64,000 nt of DNA, taken from positions 35,432,578 to 35,496,577 of the forward strand of contig CM043871.1 in NCBI GenBank assembly GCA_023846275.1, written 5' to 3'. Source of the stretch: Vanilla planifolia. Its lineage: Eukaryota > Streptophyta > Magnoliopsida > Asparagales > Orchidaceae. Below, piece by piece: positions 47,597-59,700 of the stretch (position 1 is the first letter of the stretch; each line of letters starts with the position of its first letter). Under the pieces are notes generated by a model. The model was not told the DNA's origin. It worked only from the letters and a program-made list of their open reading frames with translations, and made no database searches. Position numbers and translations under genes: made by a program.

Positions 47597-47904
47597 TATA
47601 CCATAAAGGTCCTTATAAGACAAAACTGATTAGATTAGAACAATCATAACCAGGATGGTTGGGATGTTATAATATGACATCAAAGTGGTACCTCTTTCTC
47701 TGTGATGTGGTTAAAAAATGAACCAAGTAGAAGATAGTATACCAATAACACCCAGGATCAAAGATGTTAGAAAGTGATCATTGAGTAACGTCTAAAGAAA
47801 AGACTTACTAGAACTCTACGGTTGCCTTTTATAAGCATGAGTTTTATAAGCGAAGTCATAAGCTTTGAAAATGTAATGTGCCTTTTGTAGGCAAATCTAT
47901 ATAA

Positions 47905-47964
47905 GATCCCATGGGAATCCCATGGTTAAGTATGTCAAGGGCAAAGCAGTTTTAGGATAAGTGA
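47905..47964 (+). other. 5S-rRNA-like segment, right copy
   Basis: Same region of 5S rRNA as the left copy and somewhat closer to it at the GATCCCAT and GGTTAAG words; diverged, not a working 5S gene. Confidence 0.6.
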
Positions 47965-48468
47965 TAATATAGAAATGAGCCTTGTGTGAAAGACAAAACT
48001 TTGTTACAATTACAATGTTATTATCAAGCACCATGCTATAGACACATCATGATAAATATAAGTTGAATTTATGATATTGAATATATGTTAATAATGGATA
48101 TGTTATGATAATGAACTTATGATACTAAATTAATATGACATATTAGAATTTTGATGTTAGTGATGTCGTTAAAACAGAAGAACAAAATTGATGAATAATG
48201 AAAGAAACATCTCTAGACTCTTGTATTGTGTTATTTATTTTTATATATTAAATTTTAAAAGATAAAGATTAGGTTTCTATTGTAACTTAATACATCAGGT
48301 TAATGTATCATACTTTGGTTGATTGACTTTAATATGTATGACAAGATTTTTATCAACTAAGTAAGAAAAAGATCAATAGTTGAGCATTATGATATTAAAA
48401 AACATGATATTTGTTTCAATTCACTAGAAAAGAATCCTTTTATTTGATAATATGGAAACTTTGAAGTA

Positions 48469-49688
48469 TGATTCAGTAAGAAGGGTTGAATTACTAGGAA
48501 TAAAATTTTGATTTATTACAAAATATTTCAAGAAAATATTTAAAGTAATTTTTAAAAAGGTTTAAAAAATATATAAAAATAATTTTCTATAAATTTTAAT
48601 TTTATTTTAAAACATATTAAGTTTTATAAAAGTTATGTAATTAAAAAATCAATAATAATTAAAATATAAACAATCGATTTTTAGGTGGTTCAATTTATAA
48701 AACAAGCTTACATTAATCCCTGACAAAAATCAGGTAAAACCAAACACAATATAAATCTTTCACAAAAAAATAGGTAGACTAAACTCTCACAAAGGAAGAA
48801 ATAAACAAAACAGGTTATTATGACCTTACAATGAATAAACAGAACATGCTATTACGATCTTACAATGAAATAAAATGATAATAGAATAAAGACATTCGGT
48901 GACATAAAATCAAAATTAATACAACCAAAATCATATGCTTGATGAAATCATTAAAGATGCATAAGTATCTTAATTATATGAATTATGGATTGAGAAAATT
49001 AATAACTTAACGAAGTTGAGAAAGAAAAAAATTTCAAAATTTTGATGAGTGAATAAGGAAGTGACAAAGGGAACGAGCTACTCACAACTTGAATGTTTTT
49101 GCTTGAAACTATTCTTTGGATCACATAAAAATTTTTCTATAATTCCATACAAAAATTCTTCTATTTATAGGCAATTTGTACAAAGCACTTACCAAACAAC
49201 TAATTTAATTGTTACAATTTATGTAGCTTTCGTAATATTTTACTTAGGTAATTAATAATTAAAAAATCACTAGTTGTTCGAAATAATAGCTAAAATAGCC
49301 ATTGCGCTCGAGCGGTTCTATCGGCACGATCCATGACCATTCAATCACAAAAACTACATGATCAAATGAATGCAGCTTAACCATCGCCTTTTGGAAATAT
49401 GAAATTGAATTGAACCTTTAGACCTAAATCACGATCCGATGAATAGAGTTTGATCCTACTTGAGGAATAAATAAGGACAATATAATCATGAAATGATGCG
49501 ATGGAATGGAGGATATTATCAGGTATTATATGAAGGCGGATGAGATTAGGAATGTTTGATCGTGAAATTGCATGATCAAAAAGTCGTGGTTTCTCCTACA
49601 ATTCAAAAAGACACACTTAGATGTAGGATGGAGTTTTACTGCCACATGCTAAAGCAGACCATGGAAATGTTGGTTTTATAGGCTTACA
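48469..49688 (-). repeat. 3' LTR of the copia fossil
   Basis: Direct partner of 51602-52850. Shared landmarks in order: TTTTAAAACATATTAAGTTT, GGTGACATAAAATC, GATGAAA, TTTTGCTTGAAAC, AGGATGGAGTTTTA and AATGTTGGTTTTATA. Confidence 0.85.
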
Positions 49689-51601
49689 AAATATTAATTC
49701 TAAGATCAATCGAAGTTTTGCATACAACTTGATTTTAGCATGATCTTAAATTAGTTTGACAGTTTTAGGATTTTCATCAACTATTATTTTTTTTATTTAT
49801 TCCATTTAAATATTTTAAACTTAATTACTCAAATATTATTTATTTTTTAAATATTTTTATACCTTTTTGTTGAAATTTATTTATCAAAATTTACATACAT
49901 AATATTTGATTTTAATTATCAGATTTGAGAACCAAGCTATTTTGGGTTTAACATATTTATATGTAATTGGGTTACTGTTTCCTTATATTATCCATGTAAA
50001 AATAAAAAATTTTGAATTAATATTAGCTCTTATCCTTCATGTATGTGAACTATGTACAGGTTGCATATAATAGTGGCATGTAAGATTGTGATTAAAACCA
50101 TGTAAAATGTCAACATGCCTAGTCATATAAGGTTTTTTAATATTTGTAATAAAAACTTATCTACTGATTCATTTTACATTTGAAATTGAACAAGTAGAGT
50201 GTAATGATTTAAAATCAATAAATTCTTTAACTAATGATGCATGTTCATTAACTTTTGTTTTAAATTGTTATTGGCATTTTTCATATTTTTTAAATAAATA
50301 TTGTCTTTTTCTTTAAATTGTTCGTAATAACTTAAATGTGCATTATGTTCTTCTTTTAATTTCTTATATTTTTTAATCAAATTTTCAAATTTCTTTTAAA
50401 CATAAATTAATTATTTAGCCATTTTTTCTTTAAAGTAATTTACCTTTTCCTCACTTCACAATATAATCTCTTTTTCTTTATCTTCTTTTCTAGCCACCAT
50501 ACAAAATAGTCTTTCGTTGTTATCTCCCTCTTCACTTGTATTAGTCTTTTTTTAATCACTCCAGGCTACTTTCAAGCCTTTTTTCTTTTTCTTATTCTTT
50601 TTATTTTCAAATCTTTCTTATATGATAGGGCACATTGGTTTGATATGTCTTTATTTATCATATTCATGACATATAATTTCTTCTTTTTTTTCTTGCTCTT
50701 TTATTAGACCTTTGATTTCTACGTCTACCTGTAATATCAAGAATTTTAGACAAACCTTTATAGATTAAAATTATATCATCTTCACTAGACTCCTCTTCTA
50801 AAGTGTTTTTCTCATTCTTCAATATTATTATTTATTCCTTTCTCTTTGTGTTATTTTTTTCAATGAATTCTTTTTCTTTTTTCTCCTTTTCATTTCTAGC
50901 TCATTAGACATGAGCTCATCACCCATCAAATCATTTAATGTCATAGTAGAAATGTTCTTAGCTATCTCGATAATAGTAATCACCTCATACTCTCTGGATA
51001 AAATTCTAAGAATTTTCTTCACTCATTCATTCTCAAAACTTGGTTTTTTAAAACTAGCAAGTGTATTAATAATATTAGTAAATCTTGTAAATATGTTTTT
51101 AATAGATTTATTTAAAAACATCTTAAAAACTCATAATCATACATCATCATTTTTATTTTTTTTAAACTCAAGAGATTCCTTCATATGTTATCTCTATTTT
51201 ATGTCTAATTTTATAAGCTATTTCTAAATTCATAATTCTATTAAATTTGATAGCATTTAATATATAATATAAAATATTTATAAACCTATTTTTTAATTAC
51301 ACCTTATACTTTTATTATTATATATTTCATAAAATGCTTTATGTACAAAAGTTCTTTGTGCATATTTTTTAGTAGAAAAATCAAATATAACTTACATCAT
51401 ATCTCATATTTCTCTATCAGTAGATTTTAAATAAGTAGCCATTCTAGTTTTTCAATAAAGATAATAATCGTCACAAAAAATGGTGATATATTGGAAGATG
51501 CACCTTCAAATAAACTCGTTGAAGCATCAATTTGATTCATGAATCTTTCTAAGAAATTCTTCTCCAAAAAAAGAGGCATCACTCTGATAATAATAGAAGT
51601 A

Positions 51602-52850
51602 TGATTTAGCAAGAGAGTGAATTTTTAAGAATAAAGTTTTGGTTTATGAAAAATATTTCAAAATAATATTTAAAATAATTTTAAATAAGGTTTCACAAAT
51701 ATATAAAAATGATTTTTTACAAATTTAAATTTTATTTTAAAACATATTAAGTTTTATAAAAGATATGTAATTAAAAAATCAACAATCCTTAAAAATATAC
51801 ATAATTAATTTTTAAATAATTTGGCTTATAAAACAAGTATACGTCTACCCCCCACCCTTCTCTCCCCATAAACATTAGGTAAAAAAATATAATATAACCC
51901 TTTCATCAAAGCACAGGTAAGTTAAACTCTCACAACAAAGAGTTAAATAAGACAAACTACTACAATCTTACAATAACATAAACAGGACAGGTTATTACCG
52001 CCTTAAAACAAAATAAAATAACAACAAAAGAAAGACATTTGGTGACATAAAATCGAAATCAATATAACCAAAATCTTATGCTTGATGAAACCATTAAAGA
52101 TGCACAAGTATCTTAATTAAATGAATTAAAGATAAAAAAAATTAATAACTTAGCTGATTTAAGTAGAAAAAGAATTTCAGGAGTTTGACGAGTGAATGGT
52201 GCATCAGCATATGGAAGTAATGATTAGAACAAGCTGCTAACGGTTCGAATATTTTTGCTTGAAACTTTTTGTTGGATCACATAAAAATTCATCTATAATT
52301 TTGTACATAAATTGTCCTATTTATAGACAATTTTTAATTGTTAAAAATACTTACCAAATACCTAATTTAATTGTTAAAATTTTCACAAATTTCATAATAT
52401 TTTATTTAGGAAATTAATAATTAAAAAGATCACCAATTATTTGAAATAATGGTTAAAATAGTTGTTGCACTAAAGTGATTCGATTGGCACTATCAATGAT
52501 TGTTTATCACAAAAATTGTGCGATGGAACTAATGCGAATTAACCAACACCTTTTGGAAATATGAAATTGATTTGGACCATTATATTTGAATCATGATCTA
52601 ATGGAAGGATTTCGATCATATGTGTGGAATAAATAAGGACAATGCGATCGCAAAATGACGTGATTGAATGGAGGATACAATTTGGTATTATATAAAGGTA
52701 AATGAGATCAAGATCGTTTCATCACAAAGCTGTGCAATTGGATAGCCGTGGTTTCTCTCATAATTCAAAAAGGCACACGTAGAACTAGGATGGAGTTTTA
52801 GTCCCACATGTTGAAGCAGACCTTAGAAATGTTGGTTTTATATGTTTACA
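51602..52850 (-). repeat. 5' LTR of the copia fossil
   Basis: Partner of 48469-49688 with the same landmarks in the same order; about 30 bp longer. Confidence 0.85.
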
Positions 52851-55800
52851 TAAACGATTGAGGCAACGTGTTCAGGGTCGAATGCCCCCTAGATCGCTTA
52901 GGAGGTCATTACCCTTGCTGTCAACTATTAATTAACTTAATTATTGGAAATGGGATTAATAATAACTCAATCCATTTTTAGGACTTGGTTTCTCGACTCG
53001 TACGCTGTACCGAACTGGTTCAAACTTAATTACCTTGACCCGAAATAGCTTGTAGCTATACCAAACAGGTTAAATAATTTTTAATGTTTTTTACTAATTA
53101 ATAAAAAATAATTATAACTTATTTATTTTTTTATAAATATTATTTAAATATTTTAAAATATTATTAAGATAAAATGATGGTGAAAATAATTGAGAATGAA
53201 TGATCAAAAATATTAAAAACTTAAATATTATTCTAAGACTAATTTTAATTTAATTTATGTGTCTTATAATAAATATTTCAATCAAACTTAACATTATAAT
53301 CAAAGTAAAATTAAAATATCTAAAATTAAATTCAAAATATATCTCTTGGTAGTTTGTTACTCCAACCAATATGATCTTCATGGGATTTAACATTTGTGCA
53401 TCTTCTTCTTTTAGTTCTCCTACGAATACAAGTATCGGCTGCCTAAATTTTACAAATTTATTTAAAAAAAGTATTATAAATATTTACGATTTGTTATCAT
53501 CAAATAAAGCACCATGACAAGGGATAAATAATACAACAAACTTATGATAATTATTTAGGATAAACCTCCCTAATTGTTTATCATTTAGGATGTTGTTTGG
53601 TTAATTAGAATTTGAATTAATGAAACAAGTTAATTGCTACATGTAAAATTAAAAAAAACTACTATAAATTTAAAGTGTTTATTGTAATAGAGTCTTGTGA
53701 TTGCTTTGTTAAGTAGAAATTGATATGAAAATTTAGGAAAAAAAAGATATATTATATTTTTTATAATATCATACTTTTATTATGACAATTAATTTTTATT
53801 TATTTTCAATTCATATAAAACATGATTTAATTTACATATATTTAGCTCTCTATATATTATATTAACACGAATAACTCGATTACATGTTTATTTTTTTTAT
53901 TTTCCTATACATTATATTAACATGAATAATTTGACTTTTCTTATACATGATTAACTTTAGTACGTATAATATTAACATGATGAATAATGATATCTTATAC
54001 ATGATGGAACTATTCTCATTTGACGTCATGATTCCTTAGAAGTAATTAGTAGCCTTCCAATAACAAATGCACTAAACAATGACTTGCCTCTTTCTTCTCT
54101 ACCCTACCTCACAACCCTAACTTGCTCCTTAACCTCAGATTCTTGTTAAAGTTTTTTATTGGGCTCCATCATTTATAGTTGAAAAAATGTACAAATAACT
54201 TAAAATAGTGGCAAAACAAGTTTTAAAACAGTTTGCTCTTGAAGTGGAGAAGCAAAGATGGATAATATCTTATAAGAAACTTAAGTAATTATCAAACCCA
54301 TGGTTTTATCAAATAACTATACTTCGAAATCTCTCCAAAAGCCACAAGTGCTAAAAGAAGCTTCTTAATTTCAAACATAAACTTGCAATCTTGGATATTA
54401 CTCACCAAGCATGGGAAATAAATTTTCTTTGTATTGTATTCATATTGCATGTCAAATTACAAATTTTTTTGGTTTAGTTAATGAAATTTAATCTATCCTA
54501 AATTTTATAGGTTTTATATAGTTTAATCAATAAAATGTCCTTTGGGTCTTTTGAAATTTTGTAAACATCTTTTTTAAAAATCCTTCAAATGCTTCATTTA
54601 AATCACTTTTGCATTGAATGCCAATGAAAAAGAGTTTCACCCTCTTAAATTTTATTTCATAATGAATGTTTGAGGATTTAAGCTTGAGTGGAAACCCAGT
54701 CTTATGTTATGATTTTTCTAATCACAACAAATTAATACTTTTGATAAAAACTATTTATTCAACTATTATTAATCATCCTTGAGTCTAATCTAGGTTTAGT
54801 TTAAGCTTGTCAATTTAGGATCATTTAATTTCAAAATTAGGTTTGTTTTCCTATCTTCCAATTTTGACATTCTTTCTAGTTATTAAGTTGAGTCTATTTG
54901 GAACACACCTAAATCTAAAAAAACTAAAAAATCTTCCTCGACTCTGTGTTTTTTACTTTCCCCTTAGTTCATTGTCTGTTGCCGTTCTTCCTTTCAGTGG
55001 CAACCAAGGCATGATTGGTTTCTAATCCCACCTCATCAAATAGACCTCGTAAGATTCACATCAACCATCTCTAGTAACCATTATAGTTACCATCCAACCA
55101 ATCATCATCATGCTCTCGAAGTCATATAAGATGTAACACTTTCTTAATCTTTTGCTTTACTCCTAGAAGTAAAAAATGACACTTTTCTCCACTTATTAAG
55201 AAACAACCCAACACTAAGAATCTAATAATAAGAAAGACAACACAACTCATTGGTTTAATCTTGAAGAAGCCAAGCATCTCCAAAGCATCCAATGGTTCTT
55301 AAGATTATCAAAAGAACCATACGCGTGCATGCTTTATTCTTCAAGAACCCAAGCATTTTAATTTGACATATAATGTTGCAACAAAGAATGTTTTTTTTAA
55401 ACTAATTTTTTGATTAAAAATATATTTCAAATAATGATTAAACAAATATTTAATTATATTTTAAGAAATATTTTATTAAAAATACTTTTTAAAAAAATGT
55501 ATGAAATAGAGAAAAATGGTTAGTCAATAGACACTAACTGTGACTATCAATGTGTGATGGTCCATAATAATGGACCGACACTTGGCCGAACGTTTTGGAT
55601 GTGGCTTTATTCCTTTCAAAGGGATAAGATAATTGTGGCACTAATAAGGTGTGATGTCTTTATTGGATGTTGCTTTAGAACCTCCCCTCTTTTTTTTTTA
55701 TAAGTTTATGAAATGCATTTGGAGCTTAATAATATTATATATAAAATATTTCTAATTAAATAACAAATTTTTTAATGAAAAATATTTTTAAAAATTACTA

Positions 55801-56560
55801 GATTGTATTTGATGTAATTATTATTGAATGTTATATTTATTAATAAAAATAGAATTTTAAAAAAAATATTCTTAAGTGCTATTAATAACTATTCAATCAA
55901 ATCATTTGTAGCATAAAATGACTAAAGTAATATTTGATTTATTTTGATAAAAAGTAATATAATTTTATTACATTGAAATATATATTTTTTTCATCATAAG
56001 ATTTTTTTAGAATAAAAAATATGCTTTGAATTATGATTTGAAAAATGCCTAATTATATTGCAAAAAAAAAAAAATACTTTTGTCAAAAGCTGAGTTTTGG
56101 TATAAAGGACTTCATTAACAAGTGATACTAAGCAGTTATATTTTTTAAATAAATAACAAATATATGTTTAATAAAATGATTAATATTATAAAATAATTAA
56201 ATTATCTTTATAACTTTCCAAAATAAAAAAGTAATTTTTTAATATTATTTCAGAATAATAAAACCAGCTTTTATTCTCTTTACTTTGTTTTTTATATTTT
56301 ACATTTAAAAAACTCGCTCTGAAATATAATTAGGTAAATCTGTAATTATAATTTGAAAAACAATTTTATTAAAAATTAAGTTTCAACAGGGCATAAAAAA
56401 TGTAAAATTGTTCTTAATCAATATTGAAAAGTTTGATCTTTTCTAAATATGTTAAATATTTTGTGATTTTAAAACAAAAAATAGAGTAAATTTTTAATGT
56501 TATTTTAAAAAGTTTTATTTTTAGAATTCAAAATTTATATTTTTAATTTCTTTTAAAATT
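52851..56560. other. AT-rich spacer
   Basis: 52855-53080 is a short, more balanced stretch (ends near GAAATAGCTTGTAGC) with no frame recognised. The remainder to 56560 is very AT-rich with poly-A/T tracts and no protein-like frame. No gene seen. Confidence 0.7.
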
Positions 56561-56564
56561 TTAA

Positions 56565-56790
56565 AGGAGTATTCCAAGTGGTGCAACAGATAAGAACGCC
56601 CCCACTCATTTCCAACAGAGTCCAGGCCACTGCTTTGCCTTCAATGCTGCGGACCAAATCATCCGTCTCAAATCCCGAGGCCCAACGCTTGATGACATCC
56701 CATAAACTTGGAACCGCAAACGCTGAATCCCTCTCCACATGACACGTGGAATCAAAGGTTGTGTTTCAAGGTTCCCCTCGAGTTAAAATA
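56565..56790 (-). other. Isolated GC-richer block with a 61-codon open frame, unassigned
   Basis: Within kilobases of AT-rich DNA these 225 bases are near balanced composition. The minus strand is open at 56553-56738 (contains DVIKRWASGFETDDLVRSIE). ACACGTGG at 56742-56749 contains a CACGTG G-box. No family recognised. It may be a decayed gene piece, an unrecognised transposon fragment, or a small non-coding unit. Confidence 0.35.
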
Positions 56791-59700
56791 GTTATTTAAA
56801 ACAAATTATAATATTATCTTTATAAATTAATACTAAAAATTTACTTCTCCAAACACTTTATAATAATATTTATTTTATTAAATATTTATCAATAACATAT
56901 TTATCAAATAAAATCAAATCATGACTAAATCATCTCTCTCATATCATTTATCATATGATTACCTTCCCTCCACAACACGACTTCCATCAAATAATTATGA
57001 ATGCTTTTAATAACTACTAAAGAGTTGTGAAGAGTTTATTAAATTAAAATTCTAGAATTCTCTAACATGCATTTGAGATACTTAAAAATAAACAAGATTA
57101 TATTTGATAAAACTTTTATTAAATATTATATTGATTAATAAATAATAAATTCAAAAAAAACTTAAACTATATTTGACACACTTAAGCATAACAACACATA
57201 TCTATAAGCTAAACAACAAATACTAGAAACAAATATAACATATTAAATAAGAAAAATGTAAGAAAGAAAACAACTATAAACTCTCATATGGCTTCACATA
57301 GAACATCTTTGCTACATCCCCGGATTCTAACAACTTACATCGATGTCATCAAGTACCACACCAAATTTCTCTGTGTTAGCTTCCATCCATCTAAATGGTA
57401 TCAACCAAATTTAAACTTTTGAGAGTAATCTTCTAAAGTTCTTATGAGTAATATAAACTTGTAAAACAAAAAAGAAATAAAAAATTAAAATGAAAATGGG
57501 AAAAAAAAAACTCCTTAATTGATAACCAAACCATGTGCATAGCCATTTTGAGAATCACATGTCATTCAATATGTCTCAAAATACATACCAAGTTGCAAAG
57601 TAACTCAAAATTTTAGTTTGAACATGCAAAGAGAGGAGAGAGCAATTAAGAAAAGATTTTAAAACTTAATAAAATATATAAAGATCCAATCAATGAGCAA
57701 GTGCATAGGGATTTTCCACAAATCTAATGAAGAGGTAAACATTGAGGCCTCTGATTCATTGTCGCACGTAAAGAGTTGAGAATGTATGATTTTGATTGTG
57801 CTCCTTGGACTATTTTCAAGTTGTGCTTCATGATACTAAACGTTGGTTTTTGGAGCAATTATAATGTCAAATCCATGAATGAAGTATTTTAAGCGAAGAT
57901 CAACATCGAGGGCTAAACGACTATGCATGAAGCACTTAGCAAGATCACCCTTGCCTTAAAAGATGTGAACATTATGCAAAAAATTTTGGCATGCAATACA
58001 TCAAAAAATGTATCGTAAGTTCACGAAAAATAAATGATACATGCAATTTAAATGAGCCCTTACTAGCTAGGCCTATTTTTTTAAAGAGAAATCCTAATAA
58101 TTTGTTAATAAATTGACTTATGCATTAAGATTAACATATCATAAATCACAACAATCAAAATATATGTGAATAGGAAAAGGAAGAAGATTTTATGAAGAAA
58201 AGTTGCGAGCTTTGAACAACCTTCTTTGAGAATGCTTTTAATAAAAAAATGGAAAATCCTTTGATATTTAAAGGATAAGAAGAAAAGGTGCTTTAAAAGA
58301 ATTATAAAATTACAAAAATATTATATGTTAAAAAATGAACACGTTATGATAATTGTAAATAAATTACTTATGTAGATAATAAAAGAAAAAATGATACAAA
58401 AATACATAGTAAAATAATAAATAAATAAAGTAAAATAATTATGATATAAATATATTATTATAATATACTTTGAAATATATTGATTTGATGTAATATGACA
58501 CGAATAAAATAAAATTATATGACATCAAATGTTTGCAATCCATATGCCATGATCTTATACTACATACTCCTACGTATTTGTAATAAAATAAAAGATTATC
58601 TAAAAAAATATTACACGCACAAACACAAATATAAAACGATAAAAAAATGAAACTATAATAATAATAAGTCATAAGAATCTGACGATCTATATTATAATAT
58701 CTATATTATAATATGATATGAGATGACAAAGAAACATCATAATTTTTCTATGATATTATCTCGTGATTACTCGATGTGAGATGAGACTTTCATTGCTAAT
58801 ACTTAATATAAGGCATAGGTGTGAAAGCATGTAGTAGACCTCATAATAAACAGATGTTCTACAATTGCTAGTACTTCATTTAAGTGAATAACCAACAAAA
58901 TTAATGCAACCGAGATAATTAGGCAGCTATAAATAGAGGTCTTGAGAAGTGATAAAAAAAATGAAAAGAACAATAAAAATTAAAAAAAAATCAAGACTGT
59001 TATGAGTAAAATTATGAAAAGATATAATAAGTAAAATATGATTAAAAAGATGAATTATATGAAACATACACGCATGCATGCATGTATCAAATGCTTGACT
59101 CATAACTAAAAAGGCATCATATAAAAAAGACCAGCAAAACATCTTCTCCAATGCCATTTCTCTCTTGAAACAGAATTTGAGAGCTATTTGCAACCCTTGA
59201 ACTAATACTAGAACCAAACTGCTTCAAAGAAAAGCCACCCTATTATGAGGTCAGAAGCTCTTTCTTTTCACCTCTTCCTTTCTATCCAGATTCACAAACT
59301 AATTTTCTTTCATCATAAAGCAAGTTTGCTGTAACATATTTGACAGATGGTATGCAAGAATTGCAAGCTTTTCCTTACATATGGAAATAGTTAACATAAC
59401 ATTATCTAAAAAGAACATAAAATTCTACACATATAATGCATTTTCTGGAACAAAAACCGTGATAGCTAGTTAACATAACATTATCTAAAAAGAACATAAA
59501 ATTCTACACATATAATGCATTTTCTGGAACAAAAACCGTGATAGCTACTACAGATTACTGGAACAAATCATACCACAAAATCTCTTCAATCTGGTACAGC
59601 AAATTCTCCATCGATATGAAATCAAAAAACCCAAAAAAAGTGTGATGGTTACATCCTCTGAAAAGTCTAAACGATCTTATCCTGTTGGATTTCAATCACC

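Larger units (their letters stand above)
47400..48050 (+). mobile_element. Cassandra-like TRIM element (fossil) with 5S-rRNA-like segments in both end repeats
   Basis: Two segments at 47539-47596 and 47905-47964, 369 bp apart, both resemble the 3' half of plant 5S rRNA, which reads roughly GATCCCATCAGAACTCC...GTTAAGCGTGCTTGGGCGAG...AGTACTAGGATGGGTGAC. The first keeps AGAACTC, TAGTTAGCATGCT and TTAGGATGAGTGAC. The second keeps GATCCCAT, GGTTAAGTATG, GGGCAAAGCAGT and TTAGGAT.AGTGA. Each is followed by similar text (AAGACAAAACT). TGACATCAAAGTGG at 47675 resembles a decayed Met-tRNA primer-binding site, as expected right after the left repeat. Known precedent: Cassandra TRIMs carry 5S sequence in their LTRs. 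There is no coding capacity, as is normal for TRIMs. Ends are approximate; the element is old. Confidence 0.6.
48469..52850 (-). mobile_element. Ty1/copia (Sirevirus-like) LTR retrotransposon fossil, internally deleted
   Basis: Minus-strand element with two end repeats, 51602-52850 (5') and 48469-49688 (3'), both with TG..CA-type ends. A primer-binding-site-like TTATCAGAGTGATGCC (minus strand) lies directly beside the 5' repeat at about 51575-51592. The interior (about 1.9 kb) keeps gag only: words like KKILRILSREYEVITIIEIA and DLMGDELMSNELEMKRRKKK near 50830-51020, and a zinc-knuckle/lysine-rich tail near 50460-50690. Protease, integrase and RT are absent, against about 5 kb or more in a full relative. 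The last 64 bases of the two repeats differ at about eight positions by eye, so the insertion is old (probably millions of years). It is broken in several places. Confidence 0.8.

Noticed and set aside
47539-47964. Working 5S rRNA genes
   Set aside because: Only the 3' half is recognisable, both copies are diverged, and they sit in a retroelement-like setting.
58927-59217. 96-codon hydrophobic frame on the minus strand
   Set aside because: Composition follows the AT-rich DNA; no recognised domain and no flanking gene signals.
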